Source: an uncultured Bacteroidales bacterium
Lineage (GTDB): Bacteria; Bacteroidota; Bacteroidia; Bacteroidales; UBA932
NCBI GenBank assembly: GCA_944323845.1
Contig: CALUUA010000008.1
Coordinates: 1 to 64,000, forward strand
Length of the DNA stretch: 64,000 bases
Direction: 5' to 3'
Below are positions 8,516 to 15,104 of the stretch, one piece after another. The position numbers and the translations under genes are program-made. Under the pieces are notes generated by a model. It was not told where the DNA came from and did not search any database. It worked only from the letters and a program-made list of their open reading frames with translations. Numbering within the stretch: the stretch's first letter is position 1; each line of letters opens with the position of its first letter.

Positions 8516-8574
8516 GCAGGCAGGTATTTATTTTCGGGACTGTTTTTTTCTGTCCCGAAAAAATACCTGCCTGC
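8516..8574. repeat. Long hairpin 1 of a related pair
   Basis: The left arm at 8516-8540 (GCAGGCAGG then TATTTATTTTC then GGGAC) pairs with 8552-8574: about 13-14 bp, a 2-nt bulge and 9-10 bp, around a T-rich 11-nt loop. It follows the toxin gene by 34 nt in a convergent spacer, so it may act as a terminator for either direction. Its arm layout, bulge position, loop and A/T-rich 3' tail are repeated in hairpin 2 with different outer stem sequence. Confidence 0.8.
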
Positions 8575-8626
8575 ATAATATAAAAATAAGATATGCGTAA
8601 CCCCCGACTTTAGGAGATATATTATT

Positions 8627-8683
8627 GTCGGTGATATTTATTTTCAGACCTGTTGTTTCTGGTCTGAAAAAAATATCACCGAC
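8627..8683. repeat. Long hairpin 2 of a related pair
   Basis: The left arm at 8627-8650 (GTCGGTGAT then ATTTATTTTC then AGACC) pairs with 8661-8683, giving 13 bp, a single bulged A and 10 bp around a 10-nt loop TGTTGTTTCT. The loop and the ATTTATTTTC core match hairpin 1, while the outer stem differs on both arms so that pairing is kept. A weaker outer inverted repeat (GACTTTA at 8606-8612 and TAAAGTC at 8708-8714) encloses it and includes the porin stop codon. Confidence 0.8.
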
Positions 8684-8706
8684 ATAAATAAAAAGAATAT
8701 GACTCT

Positions 8707-9975
8707 CTAAAGTCCTAACTCCAATTGGAAGCGAAGACTCCACCTGTCATCCAGCGGACTCGCCGTGAACTGCTCCCTGGCATTGTACGACAGATCCATC
8801 TGCACCTTCAGACTATGCCCGATAATATATCTGGTAATGCCGAGTGTAGTCTGATTCCACGTCCTGTAGCCGAGCAAAGGCTGTATGACCTTATCCGGTA
8901 TCATGGTGGAGTTCCTTATGGCTATTTCCCATTTCCTGTCGAAAAGGTAACTGGCCTGCACATTTACCCCGCAGCCGGTATAGATGAATGAAGACCCCGT
9001 CCCTTCAGGATCAGTGACGATGGCACTGCCGCCGAGAACCTGCCGGCCCATGAAATCAGTGTTGAAGGCGAAACCCCTGTACTTCAGGATGATATCAGCA
9101 TAGTAAGAACCGAGATTCCGGGTAGCTCCTCCCGGAAGAATATCCCCCTTGAATCCTTGGTCCAGACTGGCGTTGTGATTGAACGAATAACCTCCGGCTA
9201 TCATCAGCTTTACAGTCTCTTCATATTCTGTATCACCTTCCGTATATTCGCCTTTTGCATGGAAACGACCGAAAGGAAAAAGCTCCAGCCGGCCTGTATA
9301 GTCCAGCCCGTTCACATCCGAACTTCCCCAGTTCCGGCCTTCCCCGAGCGTCACGGAAGCCAATGCAGCCAAGGCAAACCCGTCATATGAGCCGTAATGA
9401 TATTCCCCGAAGAACCCGAAATCCCTGTCTCCGCCGAATTCGCTGTTCACAATGCTCCTGTCCACGAACTGGAGTGCGCTCGACGAGTTGATTCTGGCCC
9501 GGTTTGTCTTGAGCTTCGTCTGTCCGAAACCGAGATTCCAATCGGAATTCGGCCTGTAATACACTATGGCGTCACGGATGATATTCACTGACCCGTTAGG
9601 CCTGTTTTCCGCATCATAGTTCGAGAATCCGAGCTGGATGGAATAGATGAACTTCGGAGAGAACAGATAACCGTCGAAACGCAGCCGGAGCCTTTTCACC
9701 TGAGCCTCGGTTTCCGAAAGTCCGAACCTGTCGTTGAAATGCAGGCCGAGCATGTTCTGCATCCTGAAACGGATGGTCATCTCGTATGAATCGTTTTTCG
9801 GACGGAAAGTGATACCTTTTCCCACTTCTATGTTCGGAAGATGCTCGAGCTGCTCGAGCAATTCCTGTGTATGGTCGATGGAATCGGCAAGGAAAGCCTC
9901 CGCATTGCTTATCTGCGCTGATGCTGCTGTCATGCCTAATACGGTAGCGGCTGCTATGGCTGTCAGTCGTATCAT
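8707..9975 (-). CDS. Porin, OprO/OprP (phosphate-selective porin) type
   Basis: A 422-residue outer-membrane β-barrel protein with a signal peptide ending at AASAQ, a short coiled segment (TQELLEQLEHLP) and then many alternating amphipathic strands, such as YEMTIRFRMQNMLGLHF and KRLRLRFDGYLFSPKFIYSIQLGFSN. It ends in a typical terminal strand (RWSLRFQLELGL). The KRLRLRFDGYLxxPKxxYxxQL segment is the hallmark of the Porin O/P family (PF07396). Family members are often called phosphate-selective, but selectivity cannot be inferred here. It is monocistronic and faces the toxin gene tail to tail across the hairpin-rich spacer. Confidence 0.88.
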   Translation of the reverse strand: MIRLTAIAAATVLGMTAASAQISNAEAFLADSIDHTQELLEQLEHLPNIEVGKGITFRPKNDSYEMTIRFRMQNMLGLHFNDRFGLSETEAQVKRLRLRFDGYLFSPKFIYSIQLGFSNYDAENRPNGSVNIIRDAIVYYRPNSDWNLGFGQTKLKTNRARINSSSALQFVDRSIVNSEFGGDRDFGFFGEYHYGSYDGFALAALASVTLGEGRNWGSSDVNGLDYTGRLELFPFGRFHAKGEYTEGDTEYEETVKLMIAGGYSFNHNASLDQGFKGDILPGGATRNLGSYYADIILKYRGFAFNTDFMGRQVLGGSAIVTDPEGTGSSFIYTGCGVNVQASYLFDRKWEIAIRNSTMIPDKVIQPLLGYRTWNQTTLGITRYIIGHSLKVQMDLSYNAREQFTASPLDDRWSLRFQLELGL

Positions 9976-10002
9976 AGTCGTCTATCTTTCTTAGAAAAAA
10001 AA

Positions 10003-10010
10003 CAAAAATA
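10003..10010 (-). promoter_or_regulatory. Possible porin promoter (TATTTTTG)
   Basis: TATTTTTG on the minus strand fits TAnnTTTG and ends 27 nt before the porin ATG. No TTG is found 19-21 nt upstream, and the surrounding A/T tracts make a chance match possible. Confidence 0.35.
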
Positions 10011-10060
10011 CTGATTTTTGTTCCTGTTTTGTTGCAGGCTGCGGATATTTAACAATTTTT

Positions 10061-10068
10061 TAACTTTG
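10061..10068 (+). promoter_or_regulatory. Promoter -7 element (TAACTTTG) of the AlkD-like gene
   Basis: TAACTTTG fits TAnnTTTG and lies 51 nt before the ATG at 10120. The nearest TTG (10032-10034) is 26 nt upstream, longer than the usual spacing. Confidence 0.45.
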
Positions 10069-10119
10069 CATATGCGACATGCAATACGGCGGCAAAATTA
10101 ATCTTAAAAATTACCGTAT

Positions 10120-10917
10120 ATGATAGAACGACTTCTGGAACCTCTGGTATGTGACAGGTTCAGGAACGAAGAGAAATACAGGCTCGGACATACGAGGATA
10201 TTGAACCCATTGCCCGGCAGGGCAGTGATGGGCCTTCATATTCCGGATATGAGGAAGGTAGCGAAAACATTGGCAGTCCGTGAGGACGCTCCCACGATCA
10301 TTGCGGATTTCGGAAAAAAGGCGGAGAAGGGGAGAGAGGCTCTCGTGCATGAGGAATTGATGGTGTGGGGGATGATGATAAATTTTATCAAGGGGACTGT
10401 GGAAGAGAAGCTGGCGATGCTGGAGAAGTTTGTGCCGCAGATAGACAACTGGGGCGTGTGCGATTCGGTTTCACCAGGCGCCCGCTGGTTCAGGAAGGCG
10501 GAAAAGGCATGGGAAATCCTCTGCAGGTATTTCGCTTCGGACAGGGAATTCGAAGTGAGGTTCGCTACAGTGATGTCCATGTGTCATTTCATGGATAAAA
10601 AACATCTGCCGCGGATTTTCTGGCAGTTCGATGCATTGGATTTCAACAGGATACGATCAGACTATCTGGGACCGTCCGAAACAAGGGCAGCCGGAGGCCC
10701 GGAGCAAGTGCTTTTTTCAGGCAGGGGAGTGGTCATCGGAGAATCACCTTATTATGTGCGGATGGGTGTGGCCTGGTGTCTGGCTACGGCGCTTGCCAAG
10801 TTCCCTGACGATACCAGGGCTTATCTCAGGCATTCCCGTCTGCCTGAAGATGTACTGCGCCTGTATGCCCGCAAGGCCAGGGAATCCTTCCGTACGCGTG
10901 ACATTTCCCCGTTCTGA
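10120..10917 (+). CDS. DNA alkylation repair protein, AlkD-like
   Basis: A 265-residue all-helical HEAT-like repeat protein of the AlkD/AlkC family. The diagnostic DNWGVCDS segment (residues 109-116) is present. Its tryptophan and final aspartate (D115) correspond to the residues that position the lesion and support excision in characterised AlkD. The later PYYVRMGVAWCLATALAKFPDDT repeat is also typical. AlkD removes bulky or cationic alkylated purines without flipping the base. It is monocistronic with its own promoter, and a perfect A/T-flanked palindrome follows it at 10946-10970. Confidence 0.88.
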   Translation: MIERLLEPLVCDRFRNEEKYRLGHTRILNPLPGRAVMGLHIPDMRKVAKTLAVREDAPTIIADFGKKAEKGREALVHEELMVWGMMINFIKGTVEEKLAMLEKFVPQIDNWGVCDSVSPGARWFRKAEKAWEILCRYFASDREFEVRFATVMSMCHFMDKKHLPRIFWQFDALDFNRIRSDYLGPSETRAAGGPEQVLFSGRGVVIGESPYYVRMGVAWCLATALAKFPDDTRAYLRHSRLPEDVLRLYARKARESFRTRDISPF

Positions 10918-10945
10918 ATACTGCATGTCGGAGCTGCTCCGGGAC

Positions 10946-10970
10946 TTTTTTTCCGGAAATCCGGAAAAAA
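10946..10970. repeat. Palindrome downstream of the AlkD-like gene
   Basis: A T-run followed by CCGGA, a 2-nt spacer, TCCGG and an A-run forms an 11-bp near-perfect inverted repeat. RNA from either strand would start with the T-run and end with the A-run, so it lacks the trailing U-tract of an intrinsic terminator. It may instead extrude as a cruciform or block readthrough weakly. Confidence 0.55.
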
Positions 10971-11038
10971 CCCATATTTCCTGTAACAATTTCATACCTG
11001 CATCAGTCTAACAAGCGGATTTTAAAATTAAACTTGTT

Positions 11039-11482
11039 ATGGACTTGAATGTTTTGAGTTTCATGAACGATGTCGTTCTGCCGATTTTCATTGTCGTATT
11101 CCTGCCGGTAGTCATAGTACTGATTGTGCAGATTTTCAGGAACAGGAATCTGGCCAGGAAAACGGATGTCATCAAACTGGCCATAGAAAAGGGGGCCAAT
11201 CTGGATGTGAACAAGATGATGGAGGCATTGGAGAGTACAGGAAAACGCAGGAAAGGGCCGGTGGGCAAATCCCAGTATCTTCTGGAGAAAATGACTACGG
11301 GCATTATCCTGTTTCTGGCAGGGCTTGCCGTTATCATCGTCGCGGCACTGACCGGAGCAATCGTTCCGGAAGGAAAATGGGCCTTTTATCTTTTCGGGAC
11401 TGTTGTCTCCATCGTTGGGGCCGGACTCCTGACAATGTTCTTCGTGGGCCGGAAAATGCTTCCTGACGACAAGAATGAATAG
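11039..11482 (+). CDS. DUF6249-type membrane protein
   Basis: A 147-residue inner-membrane protein. The first membrane segment (about residues 10-32) is followed by a cytosolic charged stretch (RNRNLARKTDVIKLAIEKGANLDVNKMMEAL). Two more membrane segments follow (about 85-108 and 112-135), with a charged tail. This pattern matches the DUF6249 family found beside ECF sigma genes in Bacteroidetes. It sits 8 nt before the sigma factor gene, so the two are translationally close and may work together in membrane signalling. Its biochemical role is unknown. Confidence 0.75.
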   Translation: MDLNVLSFMNDVVLPIFIVVFLPVVIVLIVQIFRNRNLARKTDVIKLAIEKGANLDVNKMMEALESTGKRRKGPVGKSQYLLEKMTTGIILFLAGLAVIIVAALTGAIVPEGKWAFYLFGTVVSIVGAGLLTMFFVGRKMLPDDKNE

Positions 11483-11490
11483 GCTGGGAA

Positions 11491-11973
11491 ATGACACGGG
11501 AACAGTTCATAGGTCTAGTGGCTGAAGAGCAGGAATCGCTGCGGCGGTTCCTGTGCGTGTTATGCGATGGTGACCGTGTGGCTGCCGATGACCTGGCACA
11601 GGAGGCTCTCCTGAAGGCATACATGTCATATACGGGCTTTGAGGGACGTTCCAGATTCAGTACGTGGCTTTTCAGGATAGCTTATAACTGCTTTTGCGAC
11701 TGGAAGAAAAGCCGGCGCCTGCCTGTCGGGAAGATGCCTGATGACAGGATTTCCGACGATGCCTCCGACAAGGCTTTCGCGCACCAGAAACTGTATCTTG
11801 CCATAAACTCCCTCTCGGACAGAGAAAGGACGGCTGTCCTGCTTTTCTATATGGAGGACAAGTCCGTGAAAGACATAGAAGCCATAACGGGAATGTCGTC
11901 CGCTGCTGTAAGGACACTTTTGTTCAGGGCCCGCAGGCATCTGAAGGACTTTCTGGGAAAGGACAGTGTCTGA
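11491..11973 (+). CDS. ECF-type RNA polymerase sigma factor
   Basis: A 160-residue sigma-70 family protein containing only regions 2 and 4. Region 2 includes ADDLAQEALLKAYMSY and FSTWLFRIAYNCFCDWKKS (core binding and -10 recognition). Region 4 is SLSDRERTAVLLFYMEDKSVKDIEAITGMSSAAVRTLLFRARRHLKDFL, an HTH for the -35 element. No FecR-type anti-sigma lies next to it. The downstream 99-residue membrane protein and the upstream DUF6249 protein are the only candidates for a regulator. The operon is interrupted after this gene by a hairpin-rich element. Confidence 0.93.
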   Translation: MTREQFIGLVAEEQESLRRFLCVLCDGDRVAADDLAQEALLKAYMSYTGFEGRSRFSTWLFRIAYNCFCDWKKSRRLPVGKMPDDRISDDASDKAFAHQKLYLAINSLSDRERTAVLLFYMEDKSVKDIEAITGMSSAAVRTLLFRARRHLKDFLGKDSV

Positions 11974-11983
11974 TGTCAATTTG

Positions 11984-12240
11984 TCGAACCGGAGTTAGAA
12001 TATAATAACGTGAGTTCGATGAATTTTAATTATTGAAAATCATCGAACTACCGCTGAGGAGCAGGACGCAAGTCCTGCGACGGGCCCCCGGCGAGGGGGC
12101 GGTAGGGGGTGGCGCCCCTTGGAAAGGGGCTGTCGCCACAGCGACTGGGGTTTAAGAAAATTGGATTTCGCAGAAATCCTTAACGACTGTTCGACGAATT
12201 CCTTGGTCCTGAGCAACCTAAATTCGTCGAACTGACGTTA
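11984..12240. repeat. Hairpin-rich intergenic element bounded by TCGAAC motifs
   Basis: A 257-bp element between the sigma gene and the next gene. Near its edges are TCGAACnnnnGTTA-type motifs (11984-11997, inverted at 12006-12019, direct at 12227-12240). Two end hairpins share the arm GTTCGAyGAATT (12014-12048 and 12189-12232, the second with perfect 12-nt arms). Between them are four compact hairpins: 12061-12078 (7 bp, GCAA tetraloop), 12084-12100, 12114-12130 and 12163-12179. The centre is much richer in G+C than its surroundings. No open frame is apparent. It could be a MITE-like repeat or a structured RNA. Confidence 0.7.
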
Positions 12241-12252
12241 AAATAGCCGTTT

Positions 12253-12552
12253 ATGAATACAGATAAGAAAATAAGGGATTTTTTCATGTCTTCCAGACCG
12301 GAATATGATGACAATGATGCCTTCATGCGCGAGTTCGAAAGGCAGTCGGCCATGCTTCCGCAGCCGGCTTCCATGAACACTCCCGAGGATATGGAAAAGG
12401 CGGAGAGACTTCAGACCCTCCGCCGCGTATCTTCAATGATAAGAAGGACATACCACATCGACGCCGTAGTGACTTCCGCTGCCGCAATAGCGGTATGCCT
12501 TCTGTGTTTTACACTGGTCCTTTCGGCCACTATCATTTTTCCATTGTTCTGA
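12253..12552 (+). CDS. Small membrane protein of unknown function downstream of the sigma factor
   Basis: A 99-residue protein with a charged cytosolic N-terminal part (about residues 1-70, including [18 protein letters not shown] and [12 protein letters not shown]) and one C-terminal membrane segment ([28 protein letters not shown]). A single-pass protein after an ECF sigma gene suggests an anti-sigma-like role, but no zinc or anti-sigma motif is visible. The last 20 nt overlap the 3' end of ribH, which is on the other strand, so the two genes converge with overlapping tails. Confidence 0.65.
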   Translation: MNTDKKIRDFFMSSRPEYDDNDAFMREFERQSAMLPQPASMNTPEDMEKAERLQTLRRVSSMIRRTYHIDAVVTSAAAIAVCLLCFTLVLSATIIFPLF

Positions 12553-13000
12553 CCAGATTTACCATCTCAATGGCTGTGGTCATGGCATCGAAGCCCTTGT
12601 TTCCGGCTTTGGTGCCGGCCCTTTCCACGGCCTGCTCGATGGAATCGGTGGTGAGTACCCCGAATATTACCGGGACACCTGTTTCCAGCCCTGCGAGGGC
12701 GATGCCTTTCGTGGTTTCATTTGCCACCATGTCGAAATGTGGGGTGGCACCCCTGATTACGGCACCGAGACATACTACAGCGTCATATTTTCCTGACTGC
12801 GCCATCTTCCTGGCTATGAGCGGTATCTCGAAGGCTCCCGGTACCCATGCCACTTCGATGTCGTCGGCACTGCCTCCGTGGCGCAGGAAAGAATCTTCAG
12901 CTCCGGAGAGGAGCTTGGATGTGATGAATTCATTGAAACGTGCCGCCACAATGCCTATCTTATGGCCGGCGGATGAGAGGTTCCCTTCTATTGTCTTCAT
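12533..13000 (-). CDS. ribH: 6,7-dimethyl-8-ribityllumazine synthase
   Basis: A 155-residue lumazine synthase that condenses 5-amino-6-ribitylaminouracil with dihydroxybutanone phosphate. Diagnostic segments are present: [19 protein letters not shown] near the N-terminus, [14 protein letters not shown], and [14 protein letters not shown], which carries the catalytic-site histidine. It is the last gene of the leftward rib operon, separated from ribBA by a tandem repeat array that ends 4 nt before its start codon. Its 3' end overlaps a convergent gene. Confidence 0.97.
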   Translation of the reverse strand: MKTIEGNLSSAGHKIGIVAARFNEFITSKLLSGAEDSFLRHGGSADDIEVAWVPGAFEIPLIARKMAQSGKYDAVVCLGAVIRGATPHFDMVANETTKGIALAGLETGVPVIFGVLTTDSIEQAVERAGTKAGNKGFDAMTTAIEMVNLVRTMEK

Positions 13001-13004
13001 TGTA

Positions 13005-13103
13005 TGAAAGTATTGATGTCTGAAAATTTTATAGTCTGAAAGTATTGATGTCTGAAAGTATTAAAAGTCTGAATGTTTTAAATGTCTGAAAGTATTAAAA
13101 GTC
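13005..13103. repeat. Six-unit tandem repeat between ribBA and ribH
   Basis: Six head-to-tail units lie at 13005-13020, 13021-13036, 13037-13052, 13053-13069, 13070-13086 and 13087-13103. The first three are 16 nt and the last three 17 nt. On the plus strand the unit reads TGAAAGTATTGATGTC or TGAAAGTATTAAAAGTC with a few changes. The array fills the whole ribBA-ribH spacer and touches the ribosome-binding zone of ribH. It has no consistent reading frame. Confidence 0.9.
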
Positions 13104-13105
13104 CG

Positions 13106-14404
13106 TTATTTGTCTGAATCTTGCCCGTGTTCGTTCTCTGATGACATATCCTGGTGTCCGTCGGGGGTGAAATGCAGAAGATGTCCCATTTTCCTGTATT
13201 TGGTGTACATATAGGCCATGTTCTTCTCGTTGCATGTCATCTCTATCGGATCACGGCCTGTCACTTCTATTCCGTAGTGTTCCAGACCGGTGATCTTCAT
13301 CGGGTTGTTGGTCATCAGGGTGAGTTTCTTCACCCCAAGGTCAGACAGGATTGCACCAGCCGTGTCATATTCCCTGAGGTCTGACGGGAAGCCGAGGGCG
13401 ATATTCGCTTCTACAGTATCCATCCCTTTGTCCTGCAGCTCATATGCCTTCAGCTTGTTTATCAGCCCTATTCCGCGGCCTTCCTGCCGGAGATAGACCA
13501 GGACACCGCGGCCTGTCTTCCCGATACGTCTCATGGCTTCCGCAAGTTGTTCCCCGCAGTCGCATCTGAGAGAGCCGAACACGTCGCCTGTAAGGCATTC
13601 GGAATGTATCCTGCACAATACAGGTTCCCCTGTGGTGACATCACCCTTTACCAGTGCCAGGTGATGCTTACCGTTGATCCTGTTCACGTAGCCGTACATC
13701 CGGAAATCCCCGTAACGTGTGGGAAGAGGCACGTCAGTCACTCTTTCCATCCATTTCTCTGTATGCTTGCGGTACTGGACAAGACTCTCCACAGTGATGA
13801 TCTTCAACCCATGCATGTGAGCGAAATCCATCAGTTCTCCGGTACGCATCATTGTACCGTCCTCCCGCATTATTTCGCAACAGAGACCGCATTCTTCCAG
13901 TCCGGCGATTTTCATAAGGTCCACTGTGGCTTCGGTATGTCCCTTGCGCTCCAGCACTCCTCCGGCCCTGGCTTCAAGCGGGAACATATGTCCCGGCCTG
14001 CGGAAATCCTCCGGGCGGGCGTCCGGACTTACGCATTTCATCGCAGTCACAGACCTTTCGGCTGCAGAAATTCCTGTGCCTGTCGAAACATGGTCGATGG
14101 AGACCGTGAATGCCGTGCAATGATTGTCGGTATTTTCCCTGACCATCTGCCATAGTCCCAGCTTTGCTGTCATGGCCGGACTCATCGGCATGCATATCAG
14201 ACCTTTCCCGTAAGTGGCCATGAAATTCACATTCGCTGTATCTGCGTAACGTGCAGCGCATATCAGGTCGCCTTCGTTTTCCCTGTCAGGATCATCGGTG
14301 ACCACGACAATCTTCCCCTTCTTCAGGTCTTCTACAGCTTCTTCTATAGTGTTGAATCCTTCGTATCCGTTCATCTTTTCTTGAATTATATTCTGTTCAT
14401 ACAT
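13106..14404 (-). CDS. ribBA: Bifunctional DHBP synthase / GTP cyclohydrolase II
   Basis: A 432-residue fusion that feeds both branches of riboflavin synthesis. The N-terminal RibB domain (about residues 15-215) has DDPDRENEGD, HCTAFTVSIDHVSTGTGISAAERS and HTEATVDL, so its acidic and histidine active-site residues are intact. The C-terminal RibA domain (about 220-415) has the zinc cysteines in SECLTGDVFGSLRCDCGEQL and the GTP-handling LRQEGRGIGLINK. An internal ATG at 14374 (MNGYEGFNTIEEAVEDL) matches the usual RibB start better than 14404. The region upstream of 14404 is a hairpin whose 3' end includes the first base of that start codon. Confidence 0.96.
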   Translation of the reverse strand: MYEQNIIQEKMNGYEGFNTIEEAVEDLKKGKIVVVTDDPDRENEGDLICAARYADTANVNFMATYGKGLICMPMSPAMTAKLGLWQMVRENTDNHCTAFTVSIDHVSTGTGISAAERSVTAMKCVSPDARPEDFRRPGHMFPLEARAGGVLERKGHTEATVDLMKIAGLEECGLCCEIMREDGTMMRTGELMDFAHMHGLKIITVESLVQYRKHTEKWMERVTDVPLPTRYGDFRMYGYVNRINGKHHLALVKGDVTTGEPVLCRIHSECLTGDVFGSLRCDCGEQLAEAMRRIGKTGRGVLVYLRQEGRGIGLINKLKAYELQDKGMDTVEANIALGFPSDLREYDTAGAILSDLGVKKLTLMTNNPMKITGLEHYGIEVTGRDPIEMTCNEKNMAYMYTKYRKMGHLLHFTPDGHQDMSSENEHGQDSDK

Positions 14405-14435
14405 TGCGCCAGACGTCCGTGACGCCTTGGCGCAA
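14404..14435 (-). promoter_or_regulatory. Hairpin abutting the ribBA start
   Basis: On the transcribed strand TTGCGCCA (14435-14428) pairs with TGGCGCAA (14411-14404), and an inner GCGTC/GACGT stem extends it. The 3' end of the stem includes the A of the first candidate ribBA ATG. No U-tract follows, so it is more likely a translational or RNA-processing structure than a terminator. Confidence 0.5.
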
Positions 14436-14441
14436 TGGTGA

Positions 14442-15098
14442 CTAAAATCCGTTTTCAGCCAGAAATTCCAGCGTCAGTCCGCCACTGGAAGCATTCCCTT
14501 CCTGACCCGTTCCTGGAAATCCCAGCAGCCTTTCGACATATCTGGCCAGCAGGTCGGCTTCGAGATTGACCCTGTGTCCTGGGCGCAGGAGCCCGAGTGT
14601 CGTATGCTGTGCCGTATGCGGTATCAGCGATACCTCTATACTGTCCGTCCCCGCTCCGGTGACGGTGAGGCTGACCCCGTCCACAGTGACCGAGCCTTTC
14701 ACGGCTACATATTTCAGGATTTCACGCGGTGCGGATATCTTAAGCACTGTAGCTATGCCGTCTTCCGGCATCGACAATATCTCTCCGCATGCATCCACAT
14801 GCCCGGCTACAATATGACCGCCGAATCTGCCGCCGCATGGCATTGCCCGCTCCAGATTGACTTTGGCTCCCGGGGCAAGCTTGCCGAGAGATGTCCTGCG
14901 GAGAGTTTCCGGCATGGCATCGGCAGTGAAATGCCCCTCGCCCGGGGTTACTGTCAGACAGACTCCGTTGACGGCTATACTGTCGCCCGTCTTAGTCCCT
15001 TCGAGCACTTTTACGGCCTCGATATCGATTTTGACTCCGGTTCCGCTTCCGCGGACTGACCGGACAGTCCCTATTTCTTCTATTATTCCTGTAAACAT
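14442..15098 (-). CDS. ribE: Riboflavin synthase, alpha chain
   Basis: A 218-residue protein with the N-terminal signature MFTGIIEEIGTV and the internal duplication expected of riboflavin synthase. The first barrel (about 1-95) has DSIAVNGVCLTV and the second (about 96-190) has VKGSVTVDGVSLTVTG and the FEVSLIPHT-like IEVSLIPHTAQHTTLG. It dismutates two lumazine molecules into riboflavin and the RibA-derived intermediate. It is second in the operon, starting 6 nt after the ribD stop. Confidence 0.97.
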   Translation of the reverse strand: MFTGIIEEIGTVRSVRGSGTGVKIDIEAVKVLEGTKTGDSIAVNGVCLTVTPGEGHFTADAMPETLRRTSLGKLAPGAKVNLERAMPCGGRFGGHIVAGHVDACGEILSMPEDGIATVLKISAPREILKYVAVKGSVTVDGVSLTVTGAGTDSIEVSLIPHTAQHTTLGLLRPGHRVNLEADLLARYVERLLGFPGTGQEGNASSGGLTLEFLAENGF

Positions 15099-15104
15099 GT
15101 GCCT

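Noticed and set aside
8516-8683. Integron attC sites
   Set aside because: No integrase, no R/L box core sites and no gene cassettes. The hairpins flank chromosomal convergent genes.
13005-13103. CRISPR array
   Set aside because: Units are contiguous 16-17 nt repeats without spacers and no cas genes are present.
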